Program-made: the position numbers and the translations under genes
Notes under the pieces: generated by a model
What the model saw: only the letters and a program-made list of their open reading frames with translations
Told to the model about the DNA's origin: nothing
The model's database searches: none
NCBI GenBank assembly: GCA_024680595.1
Contig: JAILCB010000169.1
Span: 1 to 48,071 of the forward strand
DNA from: Lachnospiraceae bacterium
GTDB lineage: Bacteria > Bacillota > Clostridia > Lachnospirales > Lachnospiraceae
Length of the DNA stretch: 48,071 nt
Direction: 5' to 3'
Part shown: piece by piece, positions 8,139 to 17,066 of the stretch
Position numbering within the stretch: the stretch's first letter is position 1
Layout: the number at the start of each line of letters is the position of its first letter

Positions 8139-8161
8139 TTATGGGGCAAACCGCCCCATAA
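8139..8161 (-). repeat. Perfect 9-bp hairpin upstream of the FkbH-like ribosome site
   Basis: TTATGGGGC and GCCCCATAA pair perfectly around a 5-nt loop, about 8 nt before the AAGGAGG site. It sits in the 74-bp spacer after tadA. No U-tract follows. Confidence 0.75.
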
Positions 8162-8193
8162 CCCGGCTTCCTTTATCTCCTGCTTTCATACCG

Positions 8194-8742
8194 CTATTCC
8201 GGTATCGCCTCTCCTTCGACAGGCCCCGGCCCGGACCCTTCCTCTATGTCAGCCCTTTCCATGATCTTCAAAGCCTTTTCCCGGATGCGCAGCTCCCGGA
8301 AAAATCTCTGTAATATGGCCGCACATTCCTCCTGCAGGACCCCCCGCTCCATCTCCACCTGATGATTAAAGCGTTCTTCCTCCAAAAGATTCAAAACGGA
8401 GCCAGCGCACCCCGATTTGGGAGACATAGCTCCTATTACACAACGGTCCATTCTGGACTGGACAATGGCCCCGGCACACATGGGACAGGGCTCCAGGGTT
8501 ATATATATGGTACATCCCTCCAGCCTCCAGTCCCCTATAACCTTTACTGCCTTTCTAACGGCAGTAATCTCTGCATGGGACAGGGTGCTCTTGTCTGTAT
8601 TCCTGCGATTATAGCCTCTTCCTATAATCCTGTCCCCACAGACTATGACACAGCCTATAGGCACTTCACCTAAGGCATAGGCCTTTTCTGCCTGTTTCAG
8701 GGCGGCCCTCATATATTTTTCATCCAATTTTTCCTGCGTCAA
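8194..8742 (-). CDS. tadA: tRNA-specific adenosine deaminase TadA
   Basis: Deaminates A34 to inosine in tRNA-Arg, using a zinc-activated water. The catalytic motifs are HAEITA (His ligand and proton-shuttle Glu) and PCPMCAG (two Cys ligands). YMRAALKQAEKAY and EVPIGCVIV align with the start of E. coli TadA. An in-frame GTG at 8748 directly abuts the GGGGA site; TTG at 8742, 6 nt downstream, is better spaced and is used here. The tail of about 30 residues is acidic and Pro/Gly-rich, beyond the family core. Confidence 0.93.
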   Translation of the reverse strand: MTQEKLDEKYMRAALKQAEKAYALGEVPIGCVIVCGDRIIGRGYNRRNTDKSTLSHAEITAVRKAVKVIGDWRLEGCTIYITLEPCPMCAGAIVQSRMDRCVIGAMSPKSGCAGSVLNLLEEERFNHQVEMERGVLQEECAAILQRFFRELRIREKALKIMERADIEEGSGPGPVEGEAIPE

Positions 8743-8846
8743 TATCACTCCCCTTTATCCCAGGAGGCCATGTCCGGTTCAAACGGAAAGTAAAACGGTC
8801 ATTCGAAATCCCCGTTTCAGCAGAGTCTTCCACCCATCCTGAAACA

Positions 8847-8900
8847 GGTAAGCCGCTCCCCCGCTTAATGCTAACGCATTTGAAGCGGGGGATTGCTTAC
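8847..8900 (-). repeat. Intergenic repeat family 3, copy 1
   Basis: A long hairpin: GTAAGC/GCTTAC outside, then CCCCCGCTT/AAGCGGGGG, then AATGC/GCATT with a TAAC loop. It starts 13 nt after the dgt stop on the minus strand. The sequence recurs at 46479-46526 with paired substitutions. A second hairpin, GTTTCAG/CTGAAAC, lies next to it at 8814-8845. Confidence 0.82.
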
Positions 8901-8913
8901 ACTGGTTTCAAAC

Positions 8914-10155
8914 TCAATACTTCAATAAATCCTCATAAACTCTTATCGCGTAATTATCCGTCATTCCCGCAACATAGTCGATAACCGCCTGGGTATAGAG
9001 CTCCTCATCCCTTAGATCCCCATAAATCTTCTCATTATCGCATTCCGGCCTATAGAAGCCGTCCACGCTCAGCTTTGCCGTGGTAATGGCCACATAACGG
9101 GAAAGCCATTCCCCAAAAGGCTTCATCAAATTGGGATAGAACTTATTCAGGGCGGCAATTTCCTCAAAGGTCCGCTCTCCGTCATAGACATCATAGAGCA
9201 CCTTGAAAATCTCCTTCAGCACCAATTCCGAATAGCGGACAAAGGGCTGCAGCTTGGGATTAGAATATATATACTTGTAATTAAACTCCTTTATGCGGTT
9301 TAACTGCCGCAGGTACTTGGGGCTCAGGACAATGCCCGACTCCGGATCGGAGTTCTTGCAAATATCAATAATCAGATTGTGGGTAATAACCGTAGTATTA
9401 ATGGCCTTCTCATCATTGGTCTGGGCCAGCTCCTCCAGGGACTCGATCTGGGTCCTGTCCAGCAGTCCCAGTGTAATGGCATCCTCAATATCCCTGCCCA
9501 GATAGGCAATCTTGTCGGCAATCTTTACCACCGCCCCCTCCCAGGTAAAGGGCGCATATTGGCCGGCATATTCAAAATCCCGCTCCAGGTCAATGGCCTC
9601 CTCCCTGGGCCTGATGGCATTCTCGTCCACCTCGCCGCAATGGGAAATAATGCCGTCCCGCACTGCATAGGTCAAATCCAGATTCCTATAATGCCGGTAA
9701 TTATCCTCCAAGAGCTCCACATGGTCCACAAGCCTCAAGCCATTCTTCTCATGCCAAAAGGGCTTGCCCAGGAAGTCCTTGGAAATGGAGTCAATACACC
9801 TCTCCCCCTGATGGCCGAAAGGGGCATGGCCCAGATCATGGGCCATGGCAATAGCCTTTATCAAATCCGTATTGAGTCCCAAAAAACTCCCTATGGTTCC
9901 CGCCACGCTTTCCACATGGGCCACATGCTCTATTCTGGTACAGATATGATCATTTCCCGCCGCATTATAGAAAACCTGGGTCTTATGCTTTAGTCTGCGA
10001 TAGGCAAGACTATGCAAGATCCGGGTATAGTCCCTTGCAAACTCACTCCTTATATCATCAGAGCGCTGATATAGGCTGCTCTGACGGCGCACCATCTCAG
10101 GATAAAGCGGATTGCGCCGCGTCGCCGCTACTTTTCTAAATCTGCCTTCTTCCAT
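8914..10155 (-). CDS. dgt: Deoxyguanosinetriphosphate triphosphohydrolase-family HD protein
   Basis: A 413-residue HD-domain dNTP triphosphohydrolase, which cleaves dNTP to deoxynucleoside and triphosphate. The early YRRLKHKTQVF, RIEHVAHVESVA and AMAHDLGHAPFGHQGE motifs supply the HD metal ligands, and KIADKIAYLGRDIED gives the last Asp. It starts 2 bp after the dnaB stop, so the two are cotranscribed. A link to DNA precursor control at replication is plausible. Which dNTP is preferred cannot be told from sequence. Confidence 0.93.
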   Translation of the reverse strand: MEEGRFRKVAATRRNPLYPEMVRRQSSLYQRSDDIRSEFARDYTRILHSLAYRRLKHKTQVFYNAAGNDHICTRIEHVAHVESVAGTIGSFLGLNTDLIKAIAMAHDLGHAPFGHQGERCIDSISKDFLGKPFWHEKNGLRLVDHVELLEDNYRHYRNLDLTYAVRDGIISHCGEVDENAIRPREEAIDLERDFEYAGQYAPFTWEGAVVKIADKIAYLGRDIEDAITLGLLDRTQIESLEELAQTNDEKAINTTVITHNLIIDICKNSDPESGIVLSPKYLRQLNRIKEFNYKYIYSNPKLQPFVRYSELVLKEIFKVLYDVYDGERTFEEIAALNKFYPNLMKPFGEWLSRYVAITTAKLSVDGFYRPECDNEKIYGDLRDEELYTQAVIDYVAGMTDNYAIRVYEDLLKY

Positions 10156-10157
10156 TC

Positions 10158-11504
10158 TCAGCCTCTCTGGGGTTCTATGTCACCAAACTTAGTATATTTC
10201 GGAAGCCATCCCAGGGAAATCGTTCCAATGGCTCCATTTCTCTGCTTTGCAATAATAATATCCGCTATGTCCTTGCGCTCCGTTTCAGGGTGATAGTAGT
10301 CATCCCTATAAATAAACAGAACCACATCCGCATCCTGCTCGATGGCTCCGGACTCTCTCAAATCCGAAAGCATGGGTCTGTGATCGGATCTCTGCTCCAC
10401 CGCTCTGGAAAGCTGGGAAAGAGCCACCACCGGCACATCCAGCTCCCTGGCCAGGGCCTTTAGGGCACGGGAGATATCGGATATCTCCTGCTGCCTGCTG
10501 GCATCCCTTACCTTACTGCTCCCCGTCATTAGCTGCAGATAGTCTATAATAATCATATCCAGGCCATGCTCCAGCTTTTGGCGTCTGGCCTTGCTCCGGA
10601 GCTCTCCCACCGTAATACCCGGAGTATCGTCAATGGCAAGAGAGGACCTGCCTATGATTCCGGCTCCTTCCATAACCTTGTCCCACTCCGAATCCTCCAG
10701 GTCTCCAATTCGGATTTTGCTGGCATCCACATAGGATTCCATGGCTATAAGCCTGTTCACCAGCTGCTCCTTTGACATTTCCAGGGAGAAAATCATAACC
10801 TTTTTCCCATTCCGGAAGGCCGCATACTCTGCGATATTCAATGCAAAAGCCGTCTTTCCCATGGAGGGCCTGGCGGCGATTAAGATAAAATCCGAATTCT
10901 GAAATCCTGCCGTATCTATGTCAAGAGCCTTGAAGCCGGTCTCCAGACCTGTCACTACGCCGCCATTCTTTGCGGCCTCCTGAATCCGCTTTAGGACATT
11001 TAGGACAATTCTGTCAATGGGAACCACCGAATCACTGCCCCGCCGCTGCAGAATATCGAATATTTTCTTCTCCGTTTCATTTAATATCTCATCCGTACTG
11101 TCTTTACCCTGATAGCAGGCGTCCGCAATCTCCTCATTCACCCGGATAAGTCTGCGCTTTACCGCATTATCATGAACAATGTGGGCGTAGGACCGGATAT
11201 TGACGCTGGTGGGCACGCTATTGATGAGCTCTGCAATGAAATTGATATTTCGAATCTCCGGAGGGGCCTGCATTTCCTGCAGCTTGTCCAGGATTGTAAC
11301 GGAATCCATGTCCTTTCCCTCATTGAAAAGGGCAGTAATGGCCTCGAAGAATATGCCATACTGTCTGGCATAGAAGTCGTCCGCAGTCAGGAGCTCGGAG
11401 GCTACCGCCACAGCATCAGAATCGATCATCATGGAACCGATGACCGACCGCTCTGCCTCTATAGAGTGTGGAAGCACCCGTTTTACAACGCTATTCTCCT
11501 CCAT
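10158..11504 (-). CDS. dnaB: Replicative DNA helicase DnaB/DnaC
   Basis: A 448-residue hexameric helicase that unwinds the lagging-strand template at the fork. The amino-terminal domain begins PHSIEAERSVIGSMM. The RecA-like motor has Walker A ARPSMGKTA, MIIIDYLQLM as Walker B, and SQLSRAVEQR and LSDLRESGAIEQDADVV as later motifs. Length matches the family and no intein is present. AAAGAGGATAG precedes the ATG. The rplI-dnaB order is common in Firmicutes, here separated by a repeat element. Confidence 0.97.
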   Translation of the reverse strand: MEENSVVKRVLPHSIEAERSVIGSMMIDSDAVAVASELLTADDFYARQYGIFFEAITALFNEGKDMDSVTILDKLQEMQAPPEIRNINFIAELINSVPTSVNIRSYAHIVHDNAVKRRLIRVNEEIADACYQGKDSTDEILNETEKKIFDILQRRGSDSVVPIDRIVLNVLKRIQEAAKNGGVVTGLETGFKALDIDTAGFQNSDFILIAARPSMGKTAFALNIAEYAAFRNGKKVMIFSLEMSKEQLVNRLIAMESYVDASKIRIGDLEDSEWDKVMEGAGIIGRSSLAIDDTPGITVGELRSKARRQKLEHGLDMIIIDYLQLMTGSSKVRDASRQQEISDISRALKALARELDVPVVALSQLSRAVEQRSDHRPMLSDLRESGAIEQDADVVLFIYRDDYYHPETERKDIADIIIAKQRNGAIGTISLGWLPKYTKFGDIEPQRG

Positions 11505-11593
11505 CTATCCTCTTTCCCGAATTCCGTCCATTCCCGACCTATCTATATCTCATGAAGCGGGTAAGGGAAGGTCATCCCCATTCGCTTAGACCT

Positions 11594-11740
11594 CGGTGAT
11601 GGGCTCCGGCGTACAGCTAGGTCCACAGGTCTCCGGCTCCCTGCCTAATGAAGCCCCCTACCCGATTCGGGCCTCGCCAAGGACTCGCGCTCGTGCAAGC
11701 ACGCCGACGAGACTTTGGCTCCTAGCCTACACACAGAAAG
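11594..11740 (-). repeat. Intergenic repeat family 1, copy C (expanded)
   Basis: This copy fills most of the 256-bp rplI-dnaB spacer. The start box is CGGTGATGGGCT. Some 60-70 extra bases follow, then TCGCCAAG, a CGTGC/GCACG stem-loop and the identical end box CTTTGGCTCCTAGCCTACACA. The CTCG/CGAG outer stem matches the GTCTCG/CGAGAC stem of copy D. Confidence 0.78.
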
Positions 11741-11760
11741 CCCCTGTCAAGGGTCCTATC

Positions 11761-12207
11761 CTACTCCGCCTCTACTGTCACCTTGAGCTCTGCGCTTACC
11801 TCCGGATGAAGCCTCACCGTAACCTGATAATTTCCCAGGGCCTTAATGGGCTCCGGCAGTACCACCTTCTTCTTGTCAATCTGCAATCCGTGCTGGTCCT
11901 TGGCCGCCTCGGCTATTTCCTTGGCGGAAACCGATCCAAAGGTCCTGCCGCCCTCTCCTGCCTTTAGTCTGACCGTCACAGAAACTTCCTTCACCTTTTC
12001 CGCATAGGCCTTGGCCTCCGCGAGCTCCTCCGCCGCAATATGGGCCTGATTTGCCAGCTTCTGCTTTATCTCATTCAAGTTTTTGGGAGTCGCCTCTACC
12101 GCTAAGCCCTTGGGAAGCAGAAAATTTCTGGCATAACCGTCGCTGACATTGATAATCTCATCCTTCTTTCCCTGAGCCTTTACATCCTTTAATAAAATTA
12201 CCTTCAT
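11761..12207 (-). CDS. rplI: 50S ribosomal protein L9
   Basis: A 148-residue ribosomal protein. The amino-terminal [15 protein letters not shown] and [16 protein letters not shown] are diagnostic of L9, followed by the long connecting helix and the carboxy-terminal 23S-binding domain with GRTFGSVS. The ATG overlaps the gdpP stop by 4 bp (ATGA), which implies translational coupling. Confidence 0.98.
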   Translation of the reverse strand: MKVILLKDVKAQGKKDEIINVSDGYARNFLLPKGLAVEATPKNLNEIKQKLANQAHIAAEELAEAKAYAEKVKEVSVTVRLKAGEGGRTFGSVSAKEIAEAAKDQHGLQIDKKKVVLPEPIKALGNYQVTVRLHPEVSAELKVTVEAE

Positions 12208-14234
12208 TTCAATTCTCCCTCCGCTTCCATTTCATCCAGGGTAGTTTTCAAAATCTCCCTTGCTTCCTCCAGAGACTTGCCCGAAAGCTGGGCCCCCGCA
12301 ATATTTAAGTGACCGCCTCCGCCAATACGCTCCATCACAACCTGAACATTGACCTCATCAATGGAACGGGCGCTGACATATATGACATCCTGATAATCCG
12401 TGAGAATAAAGCTGGCCTTCACGAGATTAATATTCAGGAGCTCATTGGCCGCCTGGGCCCCCACTACAGTGGGGCTTTCCACATTATTGGGACAGACGGA
12501 AATGGCATACTTACCCTTGTAGAGCTCCGCATTCCGCACCGCCTCTGCCCGGGCCTTATAATCCGCTATGTCATTCCGGAAAAGCTTGCGGACCCGGGTC
12601 ACATCGGCACCTGAGCGCCGCAGGAAAGCCGCCGCCTCAAAGGTACGTACCCCCGCCTTGGTCATGAAATTATTGGTATCTATCATGATTCCGGCATAGA
12701 GGCTGTCCGCTTCAATACCCTTGATTCGGATATTATCCGTAATATATTGCAGAATCTCCGATATCATTTCACAGGCGCTGGAAGCATAGGACTCAATATA
12801 GGACAGGGTCACATTGGGTATCCTGTCCGTGCCCATTCTGTGGTGATCCAAGACCACAATGGTCTTGGCAATCTCCAATAGATCCGGGCACTCCGTCATA
12901 TTGGGCCTATTGGTATCCACCACCACCACTGCCGTATTCTCGTCGCAGAGCTGGACCGCCTCGCTGCTAGTCACAAAAAAGTCAGCGGCATAATCCTTAC
13001 TATTCCGAAAAGCCTCCACAAAGGGACGGATTGCGGCCGGAGCCTCATTCATGACTATATGGCATTTCTTGTGAAGGGCATCTGAGGCCCGGTAGACACC
13101 TACCGATGCACCCAGAGAATCGATATCCGTCACCTTGTGGCCCATGACCAGGATCTGGTCCTTGGACTCGATAATCTCCCTAAGGGCATTGGCCTTGACC
13201 CTGGCCTTAACCCGGGTGCTCTTCTCCACCTGCTGGCTCTTGCCCCCGAAATAGATAATCTTGTCAGGGGTTTTGACAACAGCCTGATCCCCGCCCCGTC
13301 CCAGGGCCAGATCAATGGCATTTCTAGCGTATTCGCTGTCCTGCAGGAAGGAGTCCGTTCCCATGCCAAAGCCGATAGACAGAGTTACCGACATCTGATT
13401 TCCTATATTGACATTCTTGACGTCCTCCAGGATATCAAACCTGCCGTCCCTCATCCGGTCAAAGGAAATCCGCTTCATAACAATGAAATACTTGTCCTTT
13501 TCCAGCTTCTTTACCACCGCATCCATATCGTGAAAATATTTATTTATCTTCCTGTCGATAAGGGCGGCCAAAAGGGAACGGCGCACGTCCTCCACGCTCT
13601 CCAGAGTCTCATCATAATTATCCAGATACATGAGACCGGACACCAGGGACTGCTCCCGGTTTAGACGCATGTACATATTGACATCCGTCACATCGAAAAG
13701 GAATAGGGCAATGACCTCCCCTTTGAAAGCCTCCAGTTCCCCTTCCTTTCCTTCATCCAGACTAATCCGCCTCATATCCACCCGATAGTCCCTATTATTA
13801 TAGGAAATATCCACAGAGACCGTCTTTTCGTCAGGCGGCAGGGAGTCCGCCCCAATCTCCGGGAAATAGGTGGTAATGGATTTCGAATAGATTCTTCCCT
13901 TGTGAATTACCGAAGAAAACCCGGTATTACTCCAGATAAAACGTCCGTTTTCATCTAAAAGAGCATAGGGAATAGCAAGACCCTTTAGAAGGCCCTTTTG
14001 AACCTGGCCGAACTGTGTGGCGTAGCTAACTAGATCCCTCCGGATTCCCTTCCTGCTATAAAAGAAAATCCATAATGATGCCGCCAGGTACAGTAACCAC
14101 ACAATACCCATAACCAGACAGGCCATAGGGGAAATGAAATAAATTGCCACGACCGGCACAAGCAGTAAAACAGAGAGGATCAGCGGCCAATTTCCATAGG
14201 TACGTAGGTCGCCCTTTGCTTTATTATGCTTCAT
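12204..14234 (-). CDS. gdpP: Cyclic-di-AMP phosphodiesterase GdpP
   Basis: A 676-residue membrane enzyme hydrolysing c-di-AMP to pApA. Two TM helices lie at about 14-58. A PAS-like domain ([17 protein letters not shown]) and a degenerate GGDEF domain follow. The catalytic DHH module has [25 protein letters not shown] and IMIDTNNF, and the DHHA1 module ends with [12 protein letters not shown]. All metal-binding Asp/His motifs are visible. ydjC lies upstream and rplI overlaps downstream; the gdpP-rplI-dnaB order is widespread in Firmicutes. The role in osmotic and wall homeostasis is known from the family. Confidence 0.97.
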   Translation of the reverse strand: MKHNKAKGDLRTYGNWPLILSVLLLVPVVAIYFISPMACLVMGIVWLLYLAASLWIFFYSRKGIRRDLVSYATQFGQVQKGLLKGLAIPYALLDENGRFIWSNTGFSSVIHKGRIYSKSITTYFPEIGADSLPPDEKTVSVDISYNNRDYRVDMRRISLDEGKEGELEAFKGEVIALFLFDVTDVNMYMRLNREQSLVSGLMYLDNYDETLESVEDVRRSLLAALIDRKINKYFHDMDAVVKKLEKDKYFIVMKRISFDRMRDGRFDILEDVKNVNIGNQMSVTLSIGFGMGTDSFLQDSEYARNAIDLALGRGGDQAVVKTPDKIIYFGGKSQQVEKSTRVKARVKANALREIIESKDQILVMGHKVTDIDSLGASVGVYRASDALHKKCHIVMNEAPAAIRPFVEAFRNSKDYAADFFVTSSEAVQLCDENTAVVVVDTNRPNMTECPDLLEIAKTIVVLDHHRMGTDRIPNVTLSYIESYASSACEMISEILQYITDNIRIKGIEADSLYAGIMIDTNNFMTKAGVRTFEAAAFLRRSGADVTRVRKLFRNDIADYKARAEAVRNAELYKGKYAISVCPNNVESPTVVGAQAANELLNINLVKASFILTDYQDVIYVSARSIDEVNVQVVMERIGGGGHLNIAGAQLSGKSLEEAREILKTTLDEMEAEGELK

Positions 14235-14258
14235 ATGATGTAACTTCCTTAAAAAATA

Positions 14259-15032
14259 TCAATCATCCTTCACTACCGGATAGGCCTGAAGCTCGGCATT
14301 CAGGGATGCCAGGAGGAGGGACACCTCAGAAATCGGAGTTTTCGTGTCCATCAGCCGCCCATTCGGTCCGTACATAGGATGTAACATAATCTCAACCAGT
14401 GCATTATCCGGCAGTTCATCGCCCATTTGCAAAAGATCCTGATAAGAACCGAAATAATCCGTAGTGATTAGTCCACTTTTCTTTAAATTGCCATTAAAAT
14501 TCTTTTTGTAAACCCGTTTTAAAAAACCCATCTGCTGAAATAAGTTCCTAGTCAAACGGATGGAATGAAAATTATATTTCATTAGTAAGGGCATGAGCTC
14601 CCGCATTATAGACCGATCTGTATGTACGTGGTGATGGGAATCCAGATGCCTCTCCGGCAGTCCAAAGGATAAATACCTCCGGATTTGCGCCTCAATTTCA
14701 ATGGCAACCGCCTCCCTCTCCCGCCTGGAGATAGAGAGTCTGGTCAATGTATGCTGCTGAAAATAAGCATTGAACCTGCCGCCCTTTCTGCAAAAGCGTC
14801 TGCAGGACCGAATAGGCGTAGTTAAAGGCCGCCCGCTGGTCAGATTGAGATGGAGTCCCACCATCTCTGCAAATCCGTATCTGTGGGCCAGCTCTGCAGC
14901 CTCCCTAGCCCGGGGCATATTTACCATCAATGTAGTCCCGGTCAGAATGCGGCGCTCAAAGCACTCAGTAATGGCGCGGTTTACATTCTCATTAATTCCA
15001 AAGTCGTCTCCATTAACTATAGCTCGAATCAT
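14259..15032 (-). CDS. ChbG/YdjC-family carbohydrate deacetylase
   Basis: A 257-residue YdjC-like protein. Characteristic motifs are IVNGDDFGINENVNRAI at the start (metal Asp and catalytic Asp), GLHLNLTSGRPL, HLDSHHHVHTD with the histidine cluster, and EIMLHP near the end. E. coli ChbG deacetylates acetylated chitooligosaccharides; others act on different N-acetyl sugars, so the substrate is open. It is the first gene of the run leading to gdpP, 24 bp upstream of it. The ribosome site is weak. Confidence 0.9.
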   Translation of the reverse strand: MIRAIVNGDDFGINENVNRAITECFERRILTGTTLMVNMPRAREAAELAHRYGFAEMVGLHLNLTSGRPLTTPIRSCRRFCRKGGRFNAYFQQHTLTRLSISRREREAVAIEIEAQIRRYLSFGLPERHLDSHHHVHTDRSIMRELMPLLMKYNFHSIRLTRNLFQQMGFLKRVYKKNFNGNLKKSGLITTDYFGSYQDLLQMGDELPDNALVEIMLHPMYGPNGRLMDTKTPISEVSLLLASLNAELQAYPVVKDD

Positions 15033-15060
15033 AATATTGTTATTTTAATCTTTCTGGGCT

Positions 15061-15066
15061 ATTATA
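15061..15066 (-). promoter_or_regulatory. Promoter -10 box for the ydjC-gdpP-rplI run
   Basis: TATAAT on the minus strand lies about 28 nt before the ydjC ATG. The nearest -35 candidate TTGTCA (15086-15081) is only 14 bp away, so the -35 assignment is unsure. Confidence 0.55.
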
Positions 15067-15117
15067 TCAAGTAATTCTTATGACAAATCCTCTCTTTCTA
15101 TTTTTTACAAAATTCAG

Positions 15118-15123
15118 TATAAT
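15118..15123 (+). promoter_or_regulatory. Promoter -10 box for the dCMP deaminase gene
   Basis: A TATAAT lies about 65 nt before the deaminase ATG. The expected -35 position is AT-rich without a good match. The divergent ydjC -10 is 50 bp away. Confidence 0.5.
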
Positions 15124-15188
15124 TTTCGAGGATATTATTTTTACCGGCCATTTAAGGCGGTCCGATATACAGTTGGAAGGGAGTCCCT

Positions 15189-15728
15189 ATGGAGAGAAAG
15201 CTCTTTACGGAATGGGCAATGGATATAGCAGAGGAAAGCAAGAAACGAAGCACCTGCCTCTCTCGCCAGGTAGGGGCCGTGATTATTAGGGATAAACAGA
15301 TTATAGCCACCGGCTATAATGGGGCCCCGGCAGGGGCAATCCATTGCAGCGATATTGGCTATTGCGAGCGCAGAAAGAGGGGTTTCCCGTCCGGACAGGG
15401 GCTGGAGCTCTGTAGGGCGGGCCATGCCGAGGCCAATGCCATCGACCAATGTGCCAGGAGGGGCACCAGCTGTTTTGGCGCAACCCTCTATGTGACCACC
15501 CAGCCCTGTGTATTCTGCTGCATTCATATCATTCAGGCCGGCATCAAAAAGGTCATCTTCAAAGGCGAATATCCCACAGGCCTGGGCCTCACCCTTTTAA
15601 ATGAGTCCGGAATCGAGTATGAGAAATATGAGGATGCCTTGAAGAGGGAAGAGGCGGAACGGGTGAAAAAGCACCAGTTGGAAATGCAAAGAGTGCAGGA
15701 ATTTCTAAGTCAGCCCAAGAATTATTGA
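15189..15728 (+). CDS. dCMP deaminase family protein (ComEB-like)
   Basis: A 179-residue zinc deaminase expected to convert dCMP to dUMP for thymidylate synthesis. CLSRQVGAVIIRDKQIIATGYNGAPAG is the substrate-binding amino-terminal part, HAEANAI the His ligand and catalytic Glu, and QPCVFCCIHII the two Cys ligands. GGAAGGGAG precedes the ATG. It is convergent with pyrD. The carboxy end is a charged helix not needed for catalysis. The dCMP-type ATGYNGAP motif distinguishes it from TadA. Confidence 0.92.
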   Translation: MERKLFTEWAMDIAEESKKRSTCLSRQVGAVIIRDKQIIATGYNGAPAGAIHCSDIGYCERRKRGFPSGQGLELCRAGHAEANAIDQCARRGTSCFGATLYVTTQPCVFCCIHIIQAGIKKVIFKGEYPTGLGLTLLNESGIEYEKYEDALKREEAERVKKHQLEMQRVQEFLSQPKNY

Positions 15729-15764
15729 TATGCTCCCGCACTGACCGGGTTTGGGAAACATAGT

Positions 15765-15838
15765 AGAGCCCCTGTCAGGAGGCCTCTTCCTTCCGTTTCC
15801 GGATGGAAGAGTGAAGACGGACTTCTGTCAAGGGCTCT
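15765..15838. repeat. Large two-level hairpin between convergent genes
   Basis: AGAGCCC (15765-15771) pairs with GGGCTCT (15832-15838). Inside it CTCTTCC (15784-15790) pairs with GGAAGAG (15805-15811). It fills the gap between the deaminase and pyrD stop codons and may work as a bidirectional terminator or mRNA end, although it lacks a good U-tract. Confidence 0.65.
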
Positions 15839-15870
15839 CTCTATGCCTAAATATCCGGGCCCAAATAGGG

Positions 15871-16773
15871 TCAGACCGCCCCAATCAGTTCTTTCACGTC
15901 CTCTGTCCCGGTTTTTCTCATAAACTCCTCAATTCCCTCTATGACCTGCAGCATGGCTGTGGGCTCGTGAAAATTGTACATTCCCACGGCAACGGCACTG
16001 GCTCCTGCCATGAGGAATTCCACGGCATCTTCCCCGTTTGCAATACCGCCCATACCGATTACCGGAATATTCACGGCATGGCTTGCCTCATAGACCATCC
16101 GCACGGCCACAGGCCGGATTGCAGGTCCCGACAGGCCCCCTGTGCGGTTTGCCAGGGCAAAGCGTCTCTTGTATATATCAATTTTCATGGCGGTCAGGGT
16201 ATTAATTAGGGAAATCGCATCCGCCCCTCCGGCCTCCGCCGCCCGGGCCATATCCGAAATGCTAGTCACATTAGGGGAAAGCTTCACGATAATGGGCTGA
16301 CCGGCATGGGCCTTGATATTCCTTGTAATATCCTCCAGCTTCCCGGGATCGGTGCCAAAGGCAATGCCGCCCTCTTTTACATTAGGGCAGGAAACATTGA
16401 TTTCCAGAAAGGAAATATCCTTTTCACCCGCCAGGCGGTCCACAACATCCAAATATTCCTCTAGAGAGTGACCGCAGACATTGACAATAACATTGGTATC
16501 AAACTGCCGCAAATAGGGCAGATCCCTTTCCAGAAAAACCTCCACCCCGGGATTCTGAAGCCCGATGGCATTCATCATTCCGGAGGGAGTCTCACAAACC
16601 CGGGGAGTGGGATTCCCCTGCCAGGGCACATTGGCGACCCCCTTAGTCACCACCGCCCCCAAACGGTTCAAATCCACAAAAGCCCCGTACTCCTGCCCGC
16701 TGCCAAAGGTGCCTGACGCATCCATGACCGGGTTTTTAAAGCTTACTCCGCATATCTCCACCGCTGTATTCAT
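15871..16773 (-). CDS. pyrD: Dihydroorotate dehydrogenase B, catalytic subunit
   Basis: A 300-residue FMN enzyme that oxidises dihydroorotate to orotate, partnering PyrK to pass electrons to NAD. NPVMDASGTFGSG, NAIGLQNPGVE, INVSCPNVKEGG with the catalytic Cys of class 1B, VKLSPNV and GMGGIANGEDAVEFLMAGA identify it. A TTG is in frame at 16779, but GGAG 7 nt before the ATG at 16773 fixes the start. It is separated from pyrK by a 293-bp repeat-rich spacer, unusual for this gene pair. Confidence 0.96.
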   Translation of the reverse strand: MNTAVEICGVSFKNPVMDASGTFGSGQEYGAFVDLNRLGAVVTKGVANVPWQGNPTPRVCETPSGMMNAIGLQNPGVEVFLERDLPYLRQFDTNVIVNVCGHSLEEYLDVVDRLAGEKDISFLEINVSCPNVKEGGIAFGTDPGKLEDITRNIKAHAGQPIIVKLSPNVTSISDMARAAEAGGADAISLINTLTAMKIDIYKRRFALANRTGGLSGPAIRPVAVRMVYEASHAVNIPVIGMGGIANGEDAVEFLMAGASAVAVGMYNFHEPTAMLQVIEGIEEFMRKTGTEDVKELIGAV

Positions 16774-16796
16774 AGACAATCTCCATATTCTATATA

Positions 16797-16815
16797 GCTG
16801 TCAGGGGCTGACAGC
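16797..16815 (-). repeat. Perfect 8-bp hairpin upstream of pyrD
   Basis: GCTGTCAG and CTGACAGC pair around a GGG/CCC loop, ending about 13 nt before the pyrD ribosome site. It could set mRNA ends in the pyr operon or regulate pyrD. No U-tract follows on the minus strand. Confidence 0.75.
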
Positions 16816-16943
16816 CTCTTTTCCCTATCCCGAAGGCAAATCTCCCAATAGATACTCCGACTTGCTTAGCCGGATGCCCCCGCAAAAGGGGAAATTTCCT
16901 TTTCCCTGCAGCCCATTCCTCCCATAGAGTCATGCTATCCCTG

Positions 16944-17050
16944 CAAAAAGGGAACTCCGGGGGCTCAAGGATATCCTTCTCCTTTCATCCTTTCCGATCG
17001 GGGATCCGGCGGGACCTCCCGGGGTTCAAGGATATCCCCCTGCTGAGGAA
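16944..17050 (-). repeat. Repeat-rich pyrK-pyrD spacer
   Basis: Two copies of a unit of about 30 bp containing CAAGGATATCC with GGGACC- or GGAACTCC-type flanks occur at 16950-16976 and about 17010-17037, roughly 61 bp apart. The first holds the perfect palindrome AAGGATATCCTT. Other short motifs (GCAAAAGGGGAAAT, GCAAAAAGGGAACT) also repeat. No coding frame was recognised. Confidence 0.6.
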
Positions 17051-17066
17051 GGGATTTACCCACCTC

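Noticed and set aside
9379-9993. Plus-strand 204-codon frame opposite dgt
   Set aside because: Antisense shadow of the HD domain; no start signal.
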